DNA of 64,000 nucleotides, taken from NCBI RefSeq assembly GCF_041679265.1, contig NZ_JBGFSM010000016.1, positions 35,581 to 99,580 of the forward strand, written 5' to 3'. The position numbers and the translations under genes are program-made. Position 1 is the first letter of the stretch, and each line of letters opens with the position of its first letter. Below are positions 8,886 to 17,056 of the stretch, piece by piece. The stretch comes from Autumnicola sp041679265 (GTDB lineage Bacteria > Bacteroidota > Bacteroidia > Flavobacteriales > Flavobacteriaceae). The notes beneath the pieces were generated by a model that saw only the letters and a list, made by a program, of their open reading frames with translations, did not search any database and was not told the origin of the DNA.

Positions 8886-10334
8886 ATGAATAAAAATAAA
8901 TCATTACTATTTAGCTTACTTGCCGTTCTATTAATAGCGGCCTGTACTAATGAATTTGATGAAATAAATTCTGATCCCAACAGAATTGAAGAAGTTAGCC
9001 CTGCAACCCTCCTTAATCCCATTATTTATGGATTAGCCACTCATAATATCGGCAGGGCAAACGCTATTACTTTTGATTTGATGCAGGTTTCCCTGCCGTT
9101 TCCCAGTGTGTCCGGTGGTCTGCACCGTTATGATGTGAGTATGGGCATCGGGAATTCTTCCTGGAACAATTATTACAAATGGTTAAAGAATATCCAGGAA
9201 ATGAAAGCCGCAGCCGATGCCAGGGAAGATGAGAATTACCAGGCTATCGCGTTAACGCTCCAGGCTTATGTTTATGCCAATCTTACCGATCTCTTTGGAC
9301 CAGTGCCTATAACGGAAGCTGTAATGGCGGAAGATGGAATCCTGTATCCGGATTTTGATTCCCAGGAAAGCATTTATGACAAAATCCTGGAAGACCTGGA
9401 AACAGCCAACGCTTTATATAATCCGGAAGAGAGTATGGTTTATATGGAAGATATACTCTTCCAGAACGACGTTGAAAAATGGCAGAGATTCACCAATTCT
9501 CTCCATATGCGCCTTTTACTTAGAATTTCTAACCGTTCTGAAACCAATGCTTTTCAAAAACTGACAGAAATGGTAAATAATCCGGAGATTTATCCTGTTT
9601 TTGAAAATACTGAAGAGTCCGCTATCCTACAGGTAACAGGCGTAGAGCCCAATGTAAGCCCCTGGGGCAGGCCTCAGGATTTCAGATTGAGCACAAAGAT
9701 TACCTCTTTTTTTATTGATAATCTTAATGAATGGAATGACCCTCGAAGGCCGATTATTGCAACAATGGCTTCAGAAACAGATGAAGATCAAAATACCATC
9801 AATATAGGATATAAAGGAATTCCCAGCGCTTACACAGGCCCTGAGTCTCAGTTCACCTACAATGCTTCCACCTTTAATATAGAACAGGTAACCAATCCTA
9901 TGCAGATTTTCCTGCTGACTTATGCTGAAGTAGAATTTATTAAAGCTGAACTGGCCCAACGAGGCTTTATTGAAGATGCCCAAACGCACTACCGCAATGG
10001 AGTAGTGGCCGCTATGGAGCAATTGGGAGTAGAAGAGGTTCCTGAGGATTATTTTGAAAACCCGGCGGTTGCCTATAATGGGACATTGGAGCAAATAATG
10101 CTTCAAAAATATTACGCCCTCTATTTTACCGATTATCAGCAGTGGTTTGAATACCGCAGAACCGGTTATCCTGAACTTCCTACAACAGAATCGATGTTTA
10201 ACGATGGAGTTATGCCTTCAAGGCTGTATTATCCTACAGATCTTGCTATAGAAAACTCTGAAGGCTACGCCCAGGGAGTGGAAATGCTTGGTGGCAGTGA
10301 TGACATTAATACAAAAGTTTGGTGGGACCAGTAA
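8886..10334 (+). CDS. SusD/RagB-like outer-membrane lipoprotein
   Basis: A 482-residue surface lipoprotein. The signal peptide ends in the lipobox LIAAC with the lipidated Cys at residue 20. Typical SusD features follow: the NEFDEINSDPNRIEEV start, TPR-like helices (QAIALTLQAYVYANLTDLFGPVPITEA, about 120-145), and a C-terminal half with YAEVEFIKAELAQRG and FEYRRTGYPELP. It belongs to the subfamily often called SusD-like_2. It begins 10 bases after the SusC stop and would form the lid over the SusC barrel, delivering substrate into it. With SusC interrupted it may have no partner. The reading frame itself is intact. Confidence 0.9.
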   Translation: MNKNKSLLFSLLAVLLIAACTNEFDEINSDPNRIEEVSPATLLNPIIYGLATHNIGRANAITFDLMQVSLPFPSVSGGLHRYDVSMGIGNSSWNNYYKWLKNIQEMKAAADAREDENYQAIALTLQAYVYANLTDLFGPVPITEAVMAEDGILYPDFDSQESIYDKILEDLETANALYNPEESMVYMEDILFQNDVEKWQRFTNSLHMRLLLRISNRSETNAFQKLTEMVNNPEIYPVFENTEESAILQVTGVEPNVSPWGRPQDFRLSTKITSFFIDNLNEWNDPRRPIIATMASETDEDQNTINIGYKGIPSAYTGPESQFTYNASTFNIEQVTNPMQIFLLTYAEVEFIKAELAQRGFIEDAQTHYRNGVVAAMEQLGVEEVPEDYFENPAVAYNGTLEQIMLQKYYALYFTDYQQWFEYRRTGYPELPTTESMFNDGVMPSRLYYPTDLAIENSEGYAQGVEMLGGSDDINTKVWWDQ

Positions 10335-10342
10335 AATAAGGA

Positions 10343-11920
10343 ATGATGAAAAATACCATTTTAACGATAGGCATATTATTAATCAGCTTCGGAATTTTTG
10401 CACAGGATAGCGTAAAAGGTTATGTGTTTGAAGACCTGAACAACAATGGAAGAAAAGACCGAAAAGAACAGGGTATTGCCAATATTTCGGTGTCCAACGG
10501 TAGAGAAGTGGTTATTACCGACAGTGCGGGGAAATATGAACTTCCTGTAGGTGGTGATGATATTATTTTCGTGATAAAACCTTCTGGCTATGGGGTAAAG
10601 ACGGATGAAAATAATCAGCCTCAGTTTTATTATATCAATAAACCAAAAGGTTCACCGGAAACTAAATTTCCCGGGGTGAAACCTACCGGGAAATTACCAA
10701 AATCTGTAGATTTTGGTTTAATTCCTTCCGAAGAGAATGAAGAATTTACCGCTCTTATTTTTGGTGATCCCCAGCCTTATAACCTTAAAGAGATCGATTA
10801 TTTTGCCAAAGGGATTGTAGCTGAAGTTGAGGGTATCGAAAATATTCCTTTCGGTTTAAGTTTGGGCGATCTGGTGGGAAACGATCTTGAACTTTTCCAG
10901 CCATATATTCAGGCTGTAAAAAAGGTGGGAATCCCGTGGTATAACCTTATGGGAAATCATGATATGAATTTTGATGCCACAAAAGATAATATGTCTGATG
11001 AAACTTATGAGGCCAATTTTGGACCGGCCAATTACGCCTTTAATTACGGTAAAGTACATTTTATTATCATGGATGATATTTTGTATCCCGACCCGAGGGA
11101 TCAAAAGGGTTATTTAGGCGGTTTTCGGGAGGATCAACTGGATTTTATTGAAAATGACTTGGAACATGTTTCTAAAGATCAACTGGTGGTACTTGCATGG
11201 CATATTCCATTAGCTGAGCCGGAAAATCAGGACACCTTCAGGGATAAAGATAAGCAGCGATTGTTCACGATTTTAAGTGAATTCCCACATACCTTGTCAC
11301 TTTCGGCGCATACGCACATCCAAAGGCAGGATTTCTTTGGAAAAGAAGATGGTTTTGATCGTGAAGAAATGCATCATGAATACAATGTAGGCACTACCTC
11401 GGGAGACTGGTATTCCGGCATGCTGGATGAACAGGGAATTCCTATTTCGGTGATGCGTGATGGTACGCCTAAAGGTTATGCTTTTATACACTTTAATGGT
11501 AATTCCTATCAAACGAATTACAAGGTGGCCGGGAAAAATAAGGATTACCAAATGAAAATTTTCGCACCAAAAGTGGTGGCTACCGGAAGAAGGAGCCAGG
11601 CAGGGATATTTGTTAATTTTTTTATGGGGAATGAGGGAGATGAAGTTTTATATCGTATAGACAATGGGGAGTGGAAGCCAATGGAGTATACAGAAAGGAA
11701 AGATCCGTCATACGAAACTCTGGTTTACGAATGGGATCTTTCCGAAGAATTGATGGAGGGAAGGCGCTCTTCCAATCCTATAAATAGTACTCATTTATGG
11801 AGAGGTGATATTCCAACCCGGTTAAAAACAGGAGAGCATATCATTGAAATAAGAGCTACAGATATGTTCGGGAATACTTTTTCTGAAAAAAGCAGTTACC
11901 GCCTGGAAGAACCTAAATAA
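10343..11920 (+). CDS. Exported calcineurin-like metallophosphoesterase
   Basis: A 525-residue protein with a signal peptide (about 1-21, ...FGIFAQ). Next comes a SdrD-B-like Ig domain (about 24-75, VFEDLNNNGRKDRKEQG). The metallophosphoesterase domain (about 135-340) shows the five metal-binding blocks: GDPQ, SLGDLVGND, MGNHDMNF, AWHIPL and SAHTHIQRQ. A C-terminal beta domain typical of Bacteroidota calcineurin-like phosphoesterases (about 395-525) follows. It should hydrolyse phosphomono- or diesters outside the cytoplasm. It starts 8 bases after SusD and precedes a glycerophosphodiester phosphodiesterase, so the locus probably processes phosphoglycerol-type or phospholipid-derived substrates; that substrate is inferred from context. 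Confidence 0.88.
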   Translation: MMKNTILTIGILLISFGIFAQDSVKGYVFEDLNNNGRKDRKEQGIANISVSNGREVVITDSAGKYELPVGGDDIIFVIKPSGYGVKTDENNQPQFYYINKPKGSPETKFPGVKPTGKLPKSVDFGLIPSEENEEFTALIFGDPQPYNLKEIDYFAKGIVAEVEGIENIPFGLSLGDLVGNDLELFQPYIQAVKKVGIPWYNLMGNHDMNFDATKDNMSDETYEANFGPANYAFNYGKVHFIIMDDILYPDPRDQKGYLGGFREDQLDFIENDLEHVSKDQLVVLAWHIPLAEPENQDTFRDKDKQRLFTILSEFPHTLSLSAHTHIQRQDFFGKEDGFDREEMHHEYNVGTTSGDWYSGMLDEQGIPISVMRDGTPKGYAFIHFNGNSYQTNYKVAGKNKDYQMKIFAPKVVATGRRSQAGIFVNFFMGNEGDEVLYRIDNGEWKPMEYTERKDPSYETLVYEWDLSEELMEGRRSSNPINSTHLWRGDIPTRLKTGEHIIEIRATDMFGNTFSEKSSYRLEEPK

Positions 11921-11991
11921 AAATCTTTGTTTAGTTTGTGTAGGCCTGCTGGAGCTTTTTGCAAAAGTGGGCCTTCTTTAAAATTTACAAC

Positions 11992-12918
11992 ATGAAAATA
12001 TTTCAATTTGTTTTAGCAGGATTAGTTCTCTTTAGTACTTCTTGCAAACATTCTACGAAAGAAAAAGAGGAATCCGGAATATTAACTGAAAACGGAATTG
12101 AAGTTCAGGGCCATCGGGGAGAACGCGGCTTGATGCCTGAAAATAGTATCCCTGGATTTATTGCTGCAATAAATGATAGTGTTGATGTAATTGAAATGGA
12201 TGTAGTGATCTCCGGAGATGGGGAAGTAGTGGTTTCCCATGAACCTTTTATGTCTTCGGCATATGTACTACAACCTAATGGCGACAGTATCAAAAAGTCT
12301 GAGGAAGCTAACTATAATCTTTATCAAATGCCCTATGATAGTATCAGGAAATACGATATAGGATTAAAGGGGAATAATTCATTTCCCGGGCAACATAAGG
12401 TTTCGGCCTATAAGCCCTTACTGGTGGAAGTTATAGATAGTGTGGAAAAATATATAGAAAATAAGAAACTGAAACCGGTCGGGTATAATATTGAACTTAA
12501 ATCTGACCAGGAACAATATGGGATTTCCCAGCCGGAACCTGAAGTATTTGTAGATATGGTGATGAATGTAATTGAAAATAAGGATATTAAGGGGGCTGTA
12601 AATATTCAGTCTTTTGACCCTGCTATTTTAAACACGATCCATAAAAATTATCCAGGAACAAAATTGGCATTTTTGGTCTACAAGGAAGGTATTCAGGAAA
12701 ATATGGATCAATTAAACTTTGTACCTGAAATATATAGTCCCAATTATAACCTTGTAAAAAATGAAGCTTTCGTAGATTCTATAAAAGCGCTACAGATGAA
12801 ACTGATTCCCTGGACGGTTAATAAAAATGAAGCAATAAAAAAGATGATAGAGTTAAGGGTTGATGGTATTATTACCGATTTTCCCGGAAAGGCTAATAAG
12901 CTTTTTAAAGCTAAATAA
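11992..12918 (+). CDS. Glycerophosphodiester phosphodiesterase lipoprotein
   Basis: A 308-residue GDPD-family TIM-barrel enzyme that splits glycerophosphodiesters into an alcohol and glycerol 3-phosphate. The ATG at 11992 is preferred over the upstream one (11959) because it opens a lipoprotein signal (MKIFQFVLAG...FSTSC, Cys18). Catalytic and metal residues visible are GHRGERG, PENSIPGF, IEMDVVIS..GEVVVSHEPF and the conserved NIELKS. The C-terminus has PWTVNKNEAIKKMIELRVDGIITDFP, diagnostic for the family. It closes the sigma-FecR-SusC-SusD-phosphoesterase cluster. A 71-base gap with a weak stem (about 11942-11973) separates it from the phosphoesterase and may attenuate readthrough. Confidence 0.92.
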   Translation: MKIFQFVLAGLVLFSTSCKHSTKEKEESGILTENGIEVQGHRGERGLMPENSIPGFIAAINDSVDVIEMDVVISGDGEVVVSHEPFMSSAYVLQPNGDSIKKSEEANYNLYQMPYDSIRKYDIGLKGNNSFPGQHKVSAYKPLLVEVIDSVEKYIENKKLKPVGYNIELKSDQEQYGISQPEPEVFVDMVMNVIENKDIKGAVNIQSFDPAILNTIHKNYPGTKLAFLVYKEGIQENMDQLNFVPEIYSPNYNLVKNEAFVDSIKALQMKLIPWTVNKNEAIKKMIELRVDGIITDFPGKANKLFKAK

Positions 12919-13313
12919 AATTTCGATTTTGAAATATCGGAACTTTGGTAATTCACTTACCATAACAACAGGAAAAATTCCAGTAAATGATATCGCCCAT
13001 CCTATAGTTCAATTGGGATGACTATACAAATCTATAGATTCATCCTCCTAATTTACCAGAATATTAAACTGCGCGAGGTTTCTGTGCTGTTTTTATAGCG
13101 AACGGGAACTTAAGGGTTCCTGCCTGACATCCTGGGTGAGGGGGGGCAGGCAGGAAATAAATACAGCATAGGGAGCATCCTGCTTATGTTTTACCGAATA
13201 GAATTAGCCTGTTCTAACGATCATGAGAAAGATTTTCTGTCATATGTTTAGACATATCATTTATAAATATGTTAAGGTCAAAAGACTTTAATTTTATTTT
13301 TATATAAAGGCTT
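12919..13313. other. Intergenic region without a gene
   Basis: A 395-base gap between the convergent GDPD and gap genes. I see no open frame of interest. It contains the 10-bp hairpin at 13117-13156 and a G-run (13141-13146). No clear T-tailed terminator was found for either flanking gene. Confidence 0.6.
13117..13156. repeat. Intergenic inverted repeat (10-bp stem)
   Basis: TTCCTGCCTG at 13117-13126 is exactly complementary to CAGGCAGGAA at 13147-13156, with a 20-base loop containing a run of seven G. It lies between two convergent genes. It lacks a T tail, so it is more like a REP-type palindrome than an intrinsic terminator. Confidence 0.7.
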
Positions 13314-14762
13314 TTAATAATAAGTATATCTTCTAACCTTGGCAATATGCTTTGCCAATCGTATGACCTGGTGGCTATAGCCATACTCATTGTCGTACCA
13401 TATGTACAGGATAATGTTCTTTCCATCTGCCGAAACAATGGTAGCTTTGCTGTCATAAATTGCCGGGGCTGAGGAACCTAATACATCTGTTGAAACCAGT
13501 TCGTTATCAATAGAATATTTTATCTGCTCTACCAAATCTCCTTCCAGGGCATATTTTTTTATAATCGCATTTATTTCTTTCAACGAAGTTGGATTTTCCA
13601 CTTCCAGGTTTAGAATTACCAGGGAACCATTGGGAACAGGTACACGTATGGCATTTGAAGTGAGTTTTCCTTGCAGTGCCGGTAATGCCCTGGCCACCGC
13701 TTTGCCGGCCCCGGTTTCAGTGATAACCATATTTAAGGTAGCGGCTCGTCCCCGGCGGTATTTACTATGCATATTATCTACCAGGTTCTGATCATTAGTA
13801 TAAGCATGGATGGTTTCCAGATGACCTTTTACCACTCCCAGGGATTCTTCTATAGCCTTCAGTACCGGTGTTATGGCATTTGTAGTACATGATGCTGCCG
13901 AAAAAAGGGAGATGCTATCTGGATGATATTCTTTGTGGTTTACGCCGTGAACTATGTTAGGAACTCCTTTGGCGGGAGCGGTAAGAAGTACTTTAGAAGC
14001 TCCTTTGGATTGCAGGTGCCTGTTAAGTTCTTCCTGGTCTCTAAAAGCACCGGTATTATCAATTATCAGGGCGTCCTTTATACCATATTTAGTATAGTCT
14101 ATGTCTACCGGCTGATTGGCAGCAATCATTTGAATACTTGTTCCGTTAATGATCAGGGTGTTACTGTTTGGATCTATCCGAACTGTACCATTAAAATTGC
14201 CATGAACGGAATCGTTTCTAAACAGCGCCGCCCTTTTTTCCAGGTTTTCCCTGTTAATTTGTCCTCTTGTTACTATTGCCCTTAATCTTAGCTGGTTTCC
14301 CTTGCCTGTTCTTGCCATTAATTCTCTGGCAACCAATCTTCCAATGCGTCCAAAACCATAGAGGACCACATCTTTCGGGGTTATAACTTCAGCTTTATCT
14401 ATATCTTTAAACTTCTTGTATAGGAAAGCCGTGGCATCACTGGAATTCGGTTCGCTTTGATATTCATAGGTTAGCTTTCCAATGTCTATTTTGGCAGGAG
14501 GGAGCTTTAGATTTTTTAAGGCTTTTGCTAATTCCAGCGAATCAAAAATGGAAATAGGTTTACTAATAAATTCCTCTGCGTATTCATGAAGATCCAGAAT
14601 TTTACCTGTGCTGCTGTTGATGAGTTGATTTCGAAAAAATACGAGTTCAATAGCTTTATCATACCAAAGTTCTGTAATGATATTGAGTAAATGTGCACTG
14701 GCTTTTCTTCTGTCTATTTGAAAGGACAGTTCTTTTTCATAATTGGAAGTAATGGAAATCAT
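13314..14762 (-). CDS. gap: Long-form glyceraldehyde-3-phosphate dehydrogenase
   Basis: A 482-residue GAPDH that converts glyceraldehyde 3-phosphate, phosphate and NAD(P)+ to 1,3-bisphosphoglycerate. The N-terminal extension of about 130 residues is typical of the long Bacteroidota paralog and precedes the Rossmann motif YGFGRIGRLVARELMARTGKG (about 138-158). The catalytic block SAASCTTNAITPVL carries the nucleophilic Cys near residue 290. It is followed by HAYTNDQNLVDN, the GRAATLNMV site and the C-terminal WYDNEYGYSHQVIRL. All key residues are present. A degenerate partial copy on the same strand lies at 3283-3600. Confidence 0.93.
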   Translation of the reverse strand: MISITSNYEKELSFQIDRRKASAHLLNIITELWYDKAIELVFFRNQLINSSTGKILDLHEYAEEFISKPISIFDSLELAKALKNLKLPPAKIDIGKLTYEYQSEPNSSDATAFLYKKFKDIDKAEVITPKDVVLYGFGRIGRLVARELMARTGKGNQLRLRAIVTRGQINRENLEKRAALFRNDSVHGNFNGTVRIDPNSNTLIINGTSIQMIAANQPVDIDYTKYGIKDALIIDNTGAFRDQEELNRHLQSKGASKVLLTAPAKGVPNIVHGVNHKEYHPDSISLFSAASCTTNAITPVLKAIEESLGVVKGHLETIHAYTNDQNLVDNMHSKYRRGRAATLNMVITETGAGKAVARALPALQGKLTSNAIRVPVPNGSLVILNLEVENPTSLKEINAIIKKYALEGDLVEQIKYSIDNELVSTDVLGSSAPAIYDSKATIVSADGKNIILYIWYDNEYGYSHQVIRLAKHIAKVRRYTYY

Positions 14763-14857
14763 GGTGTGGTTTGTTTTAAAAATTTTGGCAAATTTAGAAA
14801 TTTCAAACGTTTTCGTAATCTTTAGATATGAGATAAAATGAAGATGATAAAATGCAT

Positions 14858-15220
14858 CTACCTAATGATATCATTCATATTATCATCCCACATGATCATC
14901 TTATCTTTGGTAGGTTCAATTTCCCGAAGCATGCGTTTGGTTTGTAAAGGATCTACACCATATGTGGATAGACAATATTCAATTCTTTTTAAGATTAGCT
15001 TCTCCCATTCCATATAATCCCCTGTGTGCAAACCATATTGTTGATACTGATATCCCTGCCAGGAGGTTACAAAAACCCATACCTTCATATAAATATAATT
15101 GCTGCCTTTTTTACTGCGCTTTGCAGAAAAGAGGTAATCACAGGTAATTCCTATATGAGCATCTTCTATATCCTGTCCCGGAGCTTCACCCTTTATATTT
15201 CTTAAATCCAATAGTCCCAT
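14858..15220 (-). CDS. Conserved-looking hypothetical protein, divergent from umuD
   Basis: A 120-residue soluble protein with no recognised domain (start MGLLDLRNIKGEAPGQDIEDAH). It is Trp/Tyr-rich in the middle (VFVTSWQGYQYQQYGLHTGDYMEWE) and ends in a charged helix (KRMLREIEPTKDKMIMWDD). It diverges from umuD across a gap of about 70 bases containing a pair of 14-base direct repeats, so it may share SOS-type control with umuDC. I assign no function. Confidence 0.6.
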   Translation of the reverse strand: MGLLDLRNIKGEAPGQDIEDAHIGITCDYLFSAKRSKKGSNYIYMKVWVFVTSWQGYQYQQYGLHTGDYMEWEKLILKRIEYCLSTYGVDPLQTKRMLREIEPTKDKMIMWDDNMNDIIR

Positions 15221-15239
15221 ATCAAATTTTTTCTAAATA

Positions 15240-15272
15240 TATGGAATAAATCCACTTGTATGGAATTAATCC
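15240..15272. promoter_or_regulatory. Candidate operator: two 14-base direct repeats upstream of umuDC
   Basis: TATGGAATAAATCC (15240-15253) and TATGGAATTAATCC (15259-15272) differ at one base and are spaced 19 bases start to start. They lie in the short divergent region between umuD and the hypothetical gene and directly upstream of a TAnnTTTG promoter element. The arrangement suggests a binding site for a dimeric or oligomeric repressor such as a LexA-like or self-cleaving regulator. The repressor identity is inferred. Confidence 0.5.
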
Positions 15273-15278
15273 TAGTAG

Positions 15279-15286
15279 TAATTTTG
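15279..15286 (+). promoter_or_regulatory. Probable -7 promoter element of umuDC
   Basis: TAATTTTG fits the Bacteroidota -7 consensus TAnnTTTG, and a TTG lies about 20 bases upstream (15256-15258). A start site about 5-7 bases downstream would fall on or next to the preferred umuD ATG (15292), so the transcript could be leaderless. Confidence 0.5.
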
Positions 15287-15291
15287 TACTC

Positions 15292-15717
15292 ATGGTGGTA
15301 TTAGAAGTTTTTATAAAAGAAATCGGAGTAGAGCAGTTTTTACCTGTTGTGGATGCCGGAATATCGGCAGGGTTTCCATCTCCCGCAGATGATCATCTGG
15401 AAAATTCCATAGATCTTAATAAGGAATATATCAGAAATAAGGATGCTACCTTCTTTGGACGCGTAAAAGGGGATTCAATGAAAAACGCCGGTATACATTC
15501 CGGGGATTTATTAATTATAGATAAAAGCCTGGAACCGGTTAATGGTAAAATAGCGGTATGTTTTATAGATGGTGAATTTACGGTGAAGCGCTTGAAAATT
15601 GAAAGAAGTACGATCTGGCTGTTGGCCGAAAATGAAAATTACAAACCTATTAAGGTTACTATGGATAATGAATTTCTCATCTGGGGAATGGTGACGGCTG
15701 TAATAAAGAACCTGTAA
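15292..15717 (+). CDS. umuD: UmuD-like/LexA-type self-cleaving protein (S24 peptidase)
   Basis: A 141-residue S24-family protein of translesion polymerase V. The cleavage site Ala-Gly/Phe (ISAGFPSPADD, about residue 28) is followed by the nucleophile in KGDSMKNAGI (Ser about 62) and the general base in FTVKRLKIE (Lys about 98). The family is normally activated by RecA filaments, cuts itself, and forms UmuD'2C. An ATG at 15256 exists but would add 12 atypical residues, so MVVLEVF at 15292 is preferred. The stop overlaps the umuC start (TAATG), which implies translational coupling. Confidence 0.88.
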   Translation: MVVLEVFIKEIGVEQFLPVVDAGISAGFPSPADDHLENSIDLNKEYIRNKDATFFGRVKGDSMKNAGIHSGDLLIIDKSLEPVNGKIAVCFIDGEFTVKRLKIERSTIWLLAENENYKPIKVTMDNEFLIWGMVTAVIKNL

Positions 15718-16976
15718 TGTTTGCACTTGTAGACTGTAATAATTTTTATGCCTCATGTGAAAGGGTTTTTAACCCCGGACTGATAGGTAAACCTGTCGTT
15801 GTACTTAGCAATAATGACGGTTGTGTAATAGCACGCTCGAATGAAGCTAAGGCTCTTGCTATTCCAATGGGAGCCCCGGCATTTCTGTATGAGAAAATTT
15901 TTGAAAAAGGCCAGGTAAATGTCTTTTCTTCCAATTACGCGCTGTACGGGGATATGAGTTCCCGGGTGATGAACATCCTTTCATCCTTTACTCCAGATAT
16001 TGAGATTTATAGTATAGATGAATCTTTCCTGAGGTTTGAAGGTTTTTGTCTTTTCGATTTGAGAGAGGTTGGATTGGAGATGATCGAAAAGGTTAAAAAA
16101 TGCACGGGTATTCCCATTAGTGTAGGTATCGCCCCCACCAAATCATTAGCTAAGATTGCCAATAAGATTGCTAAGAAATTCAGTAAGAAAACAGGAGGTG
16201 TATGTTCTTTGGATTCGCAGGAAAAAATTGATAAAGCCTTGGAATATACAAAGATAGAGGATGTATGGGGGATAGGGAAACAGCATGCGAAAAAGCTGCA
16301 GGAAATTGGAGTATCTAATGCCCTTCAATTTACCAGGTTACCTAATGAATACGTAAGGAAAGAAATGACGGAGGTGGGTTTGCGGTTAAAAAGGGATCTT
16401 TCTGGAGAAAAAATCCTGGAACTGGAAGAGCCGGCCATTAAAAAGAACATTGCGGTTACCCGTGCATTCGAGAAAATGTATTCCGAATATCATGAAATTA
16501 GGGAGCGGGTAAGTACATACTGCTCGCGTGGAGCTTATAAATTAAGGAAACAACAATCTTGTTGTAATATGGTATATGTATTTCTTCACACTAACCCACA
16601 CCGGCAGGATCTTAAACAATACAGGTGCAATATAGCTGTACAATTGGTCTTTCCCACCAATTCTACCATAGAGCTTACCAAAGCTGCTTTGTCTGGTCTG
16701 GCTGAAATTTTCCGGCAGGGCTATGAATATAAAAAAGCGGGCATTATACTTACGGGTTTGGTGCCAGAAAACCAGCGGCAGTTACCGCTGTTCACTACAA
16801 TAAATCCAAAGCATGAACAGCTGATGAAAACTATTGACCTTTTAAACCAAAACCAATCCGGTAAAGTTAAATTTGGTGGCCAGGATCTAGGGCGAACATG
16901 GAAAGTACGGCAGGAAAAATTTTCCCGAAGATATACTACCAGGTTTGAAGAAATTTTGTGGATTCATGCTAAATAG
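15717..16976 (+). CDS. umuC: UmuC-like Y-family DNA polymerase
   Basis: A 419-residue translesion polymerase subunit. Family motifs are LVDCNNFYASCERVFNP with the catalytic Asp at residue 5, VVVLSNNDGCVIARS, and IYSIDESFLRF with the second acidic pair (about 99-103). A helix-hairpin-helix region follows (VWGIGKQHAKKLQEIG), then a little-finger domain, and a C-terminal DUF4113-like tail (KVKFGGQDLGRTWKVRQEKFSRRYTTR). The length matches the family (about 420). It is coupled to umuD by a 1-base overlap and should copy damaged templates with low fidelity. Confidence 0.93.
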   Translation: MFALVDCNNFYASCERVFNPGLIGKPVVVLSNNDGCVIARSNEAKALAIPMGAPAFLYEKIFEKGQVNVFSSNYALYGDMSSRVMNILSSFTPDIEIYSIDESFLRFEGFCLFDLREVGLEMIEKVKKCTGIPISVGIAPTKSLAKIANKIAKKFSKKTGGVCSLDSQEKIDKALEYTKIEDVWGIGKQHAKKLQEIGVSNALQFTRLPNEYVRKEMTEVGLRLKRDLSGEKILELEEPAIKKNIAVTRAFEKMYSEYHEIRERVSTYCSRGAYKLRKQQSCCNMVYVFLHTNPHRQDLKQYRCNIAVQLVFPTNSTIELTKAALSGLAEIFRQGYEYKKAGIILTGLVPENQRQLPLFTTINPKHEQLMKTIDLLNQNQSGKVKFGGQDLGRTWKVRQEKFSRRYTTRFEEILWIHAK

Positions 16977-17056
16977 AATATGAACGGTTACATTAGATTT
17001 TTAAAAAAATTAGGACCTAAACACTTAGCGGGAGAGATTTTCAAATATTGGCCAAA

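Noticed and set aside
13117..13156. Hairpin as intrinsic terminator of gap or GDPD
   Set aside because: Loop of 20 bases, no T tail on either strand. Better treated as an intergenic palindrome.
13314..13456. Short minus-strand frame overlapping the 3' end of gap as an independent gene
   Set aside because: It is an alternative-frame shadow of the GAPDH coding sequence.
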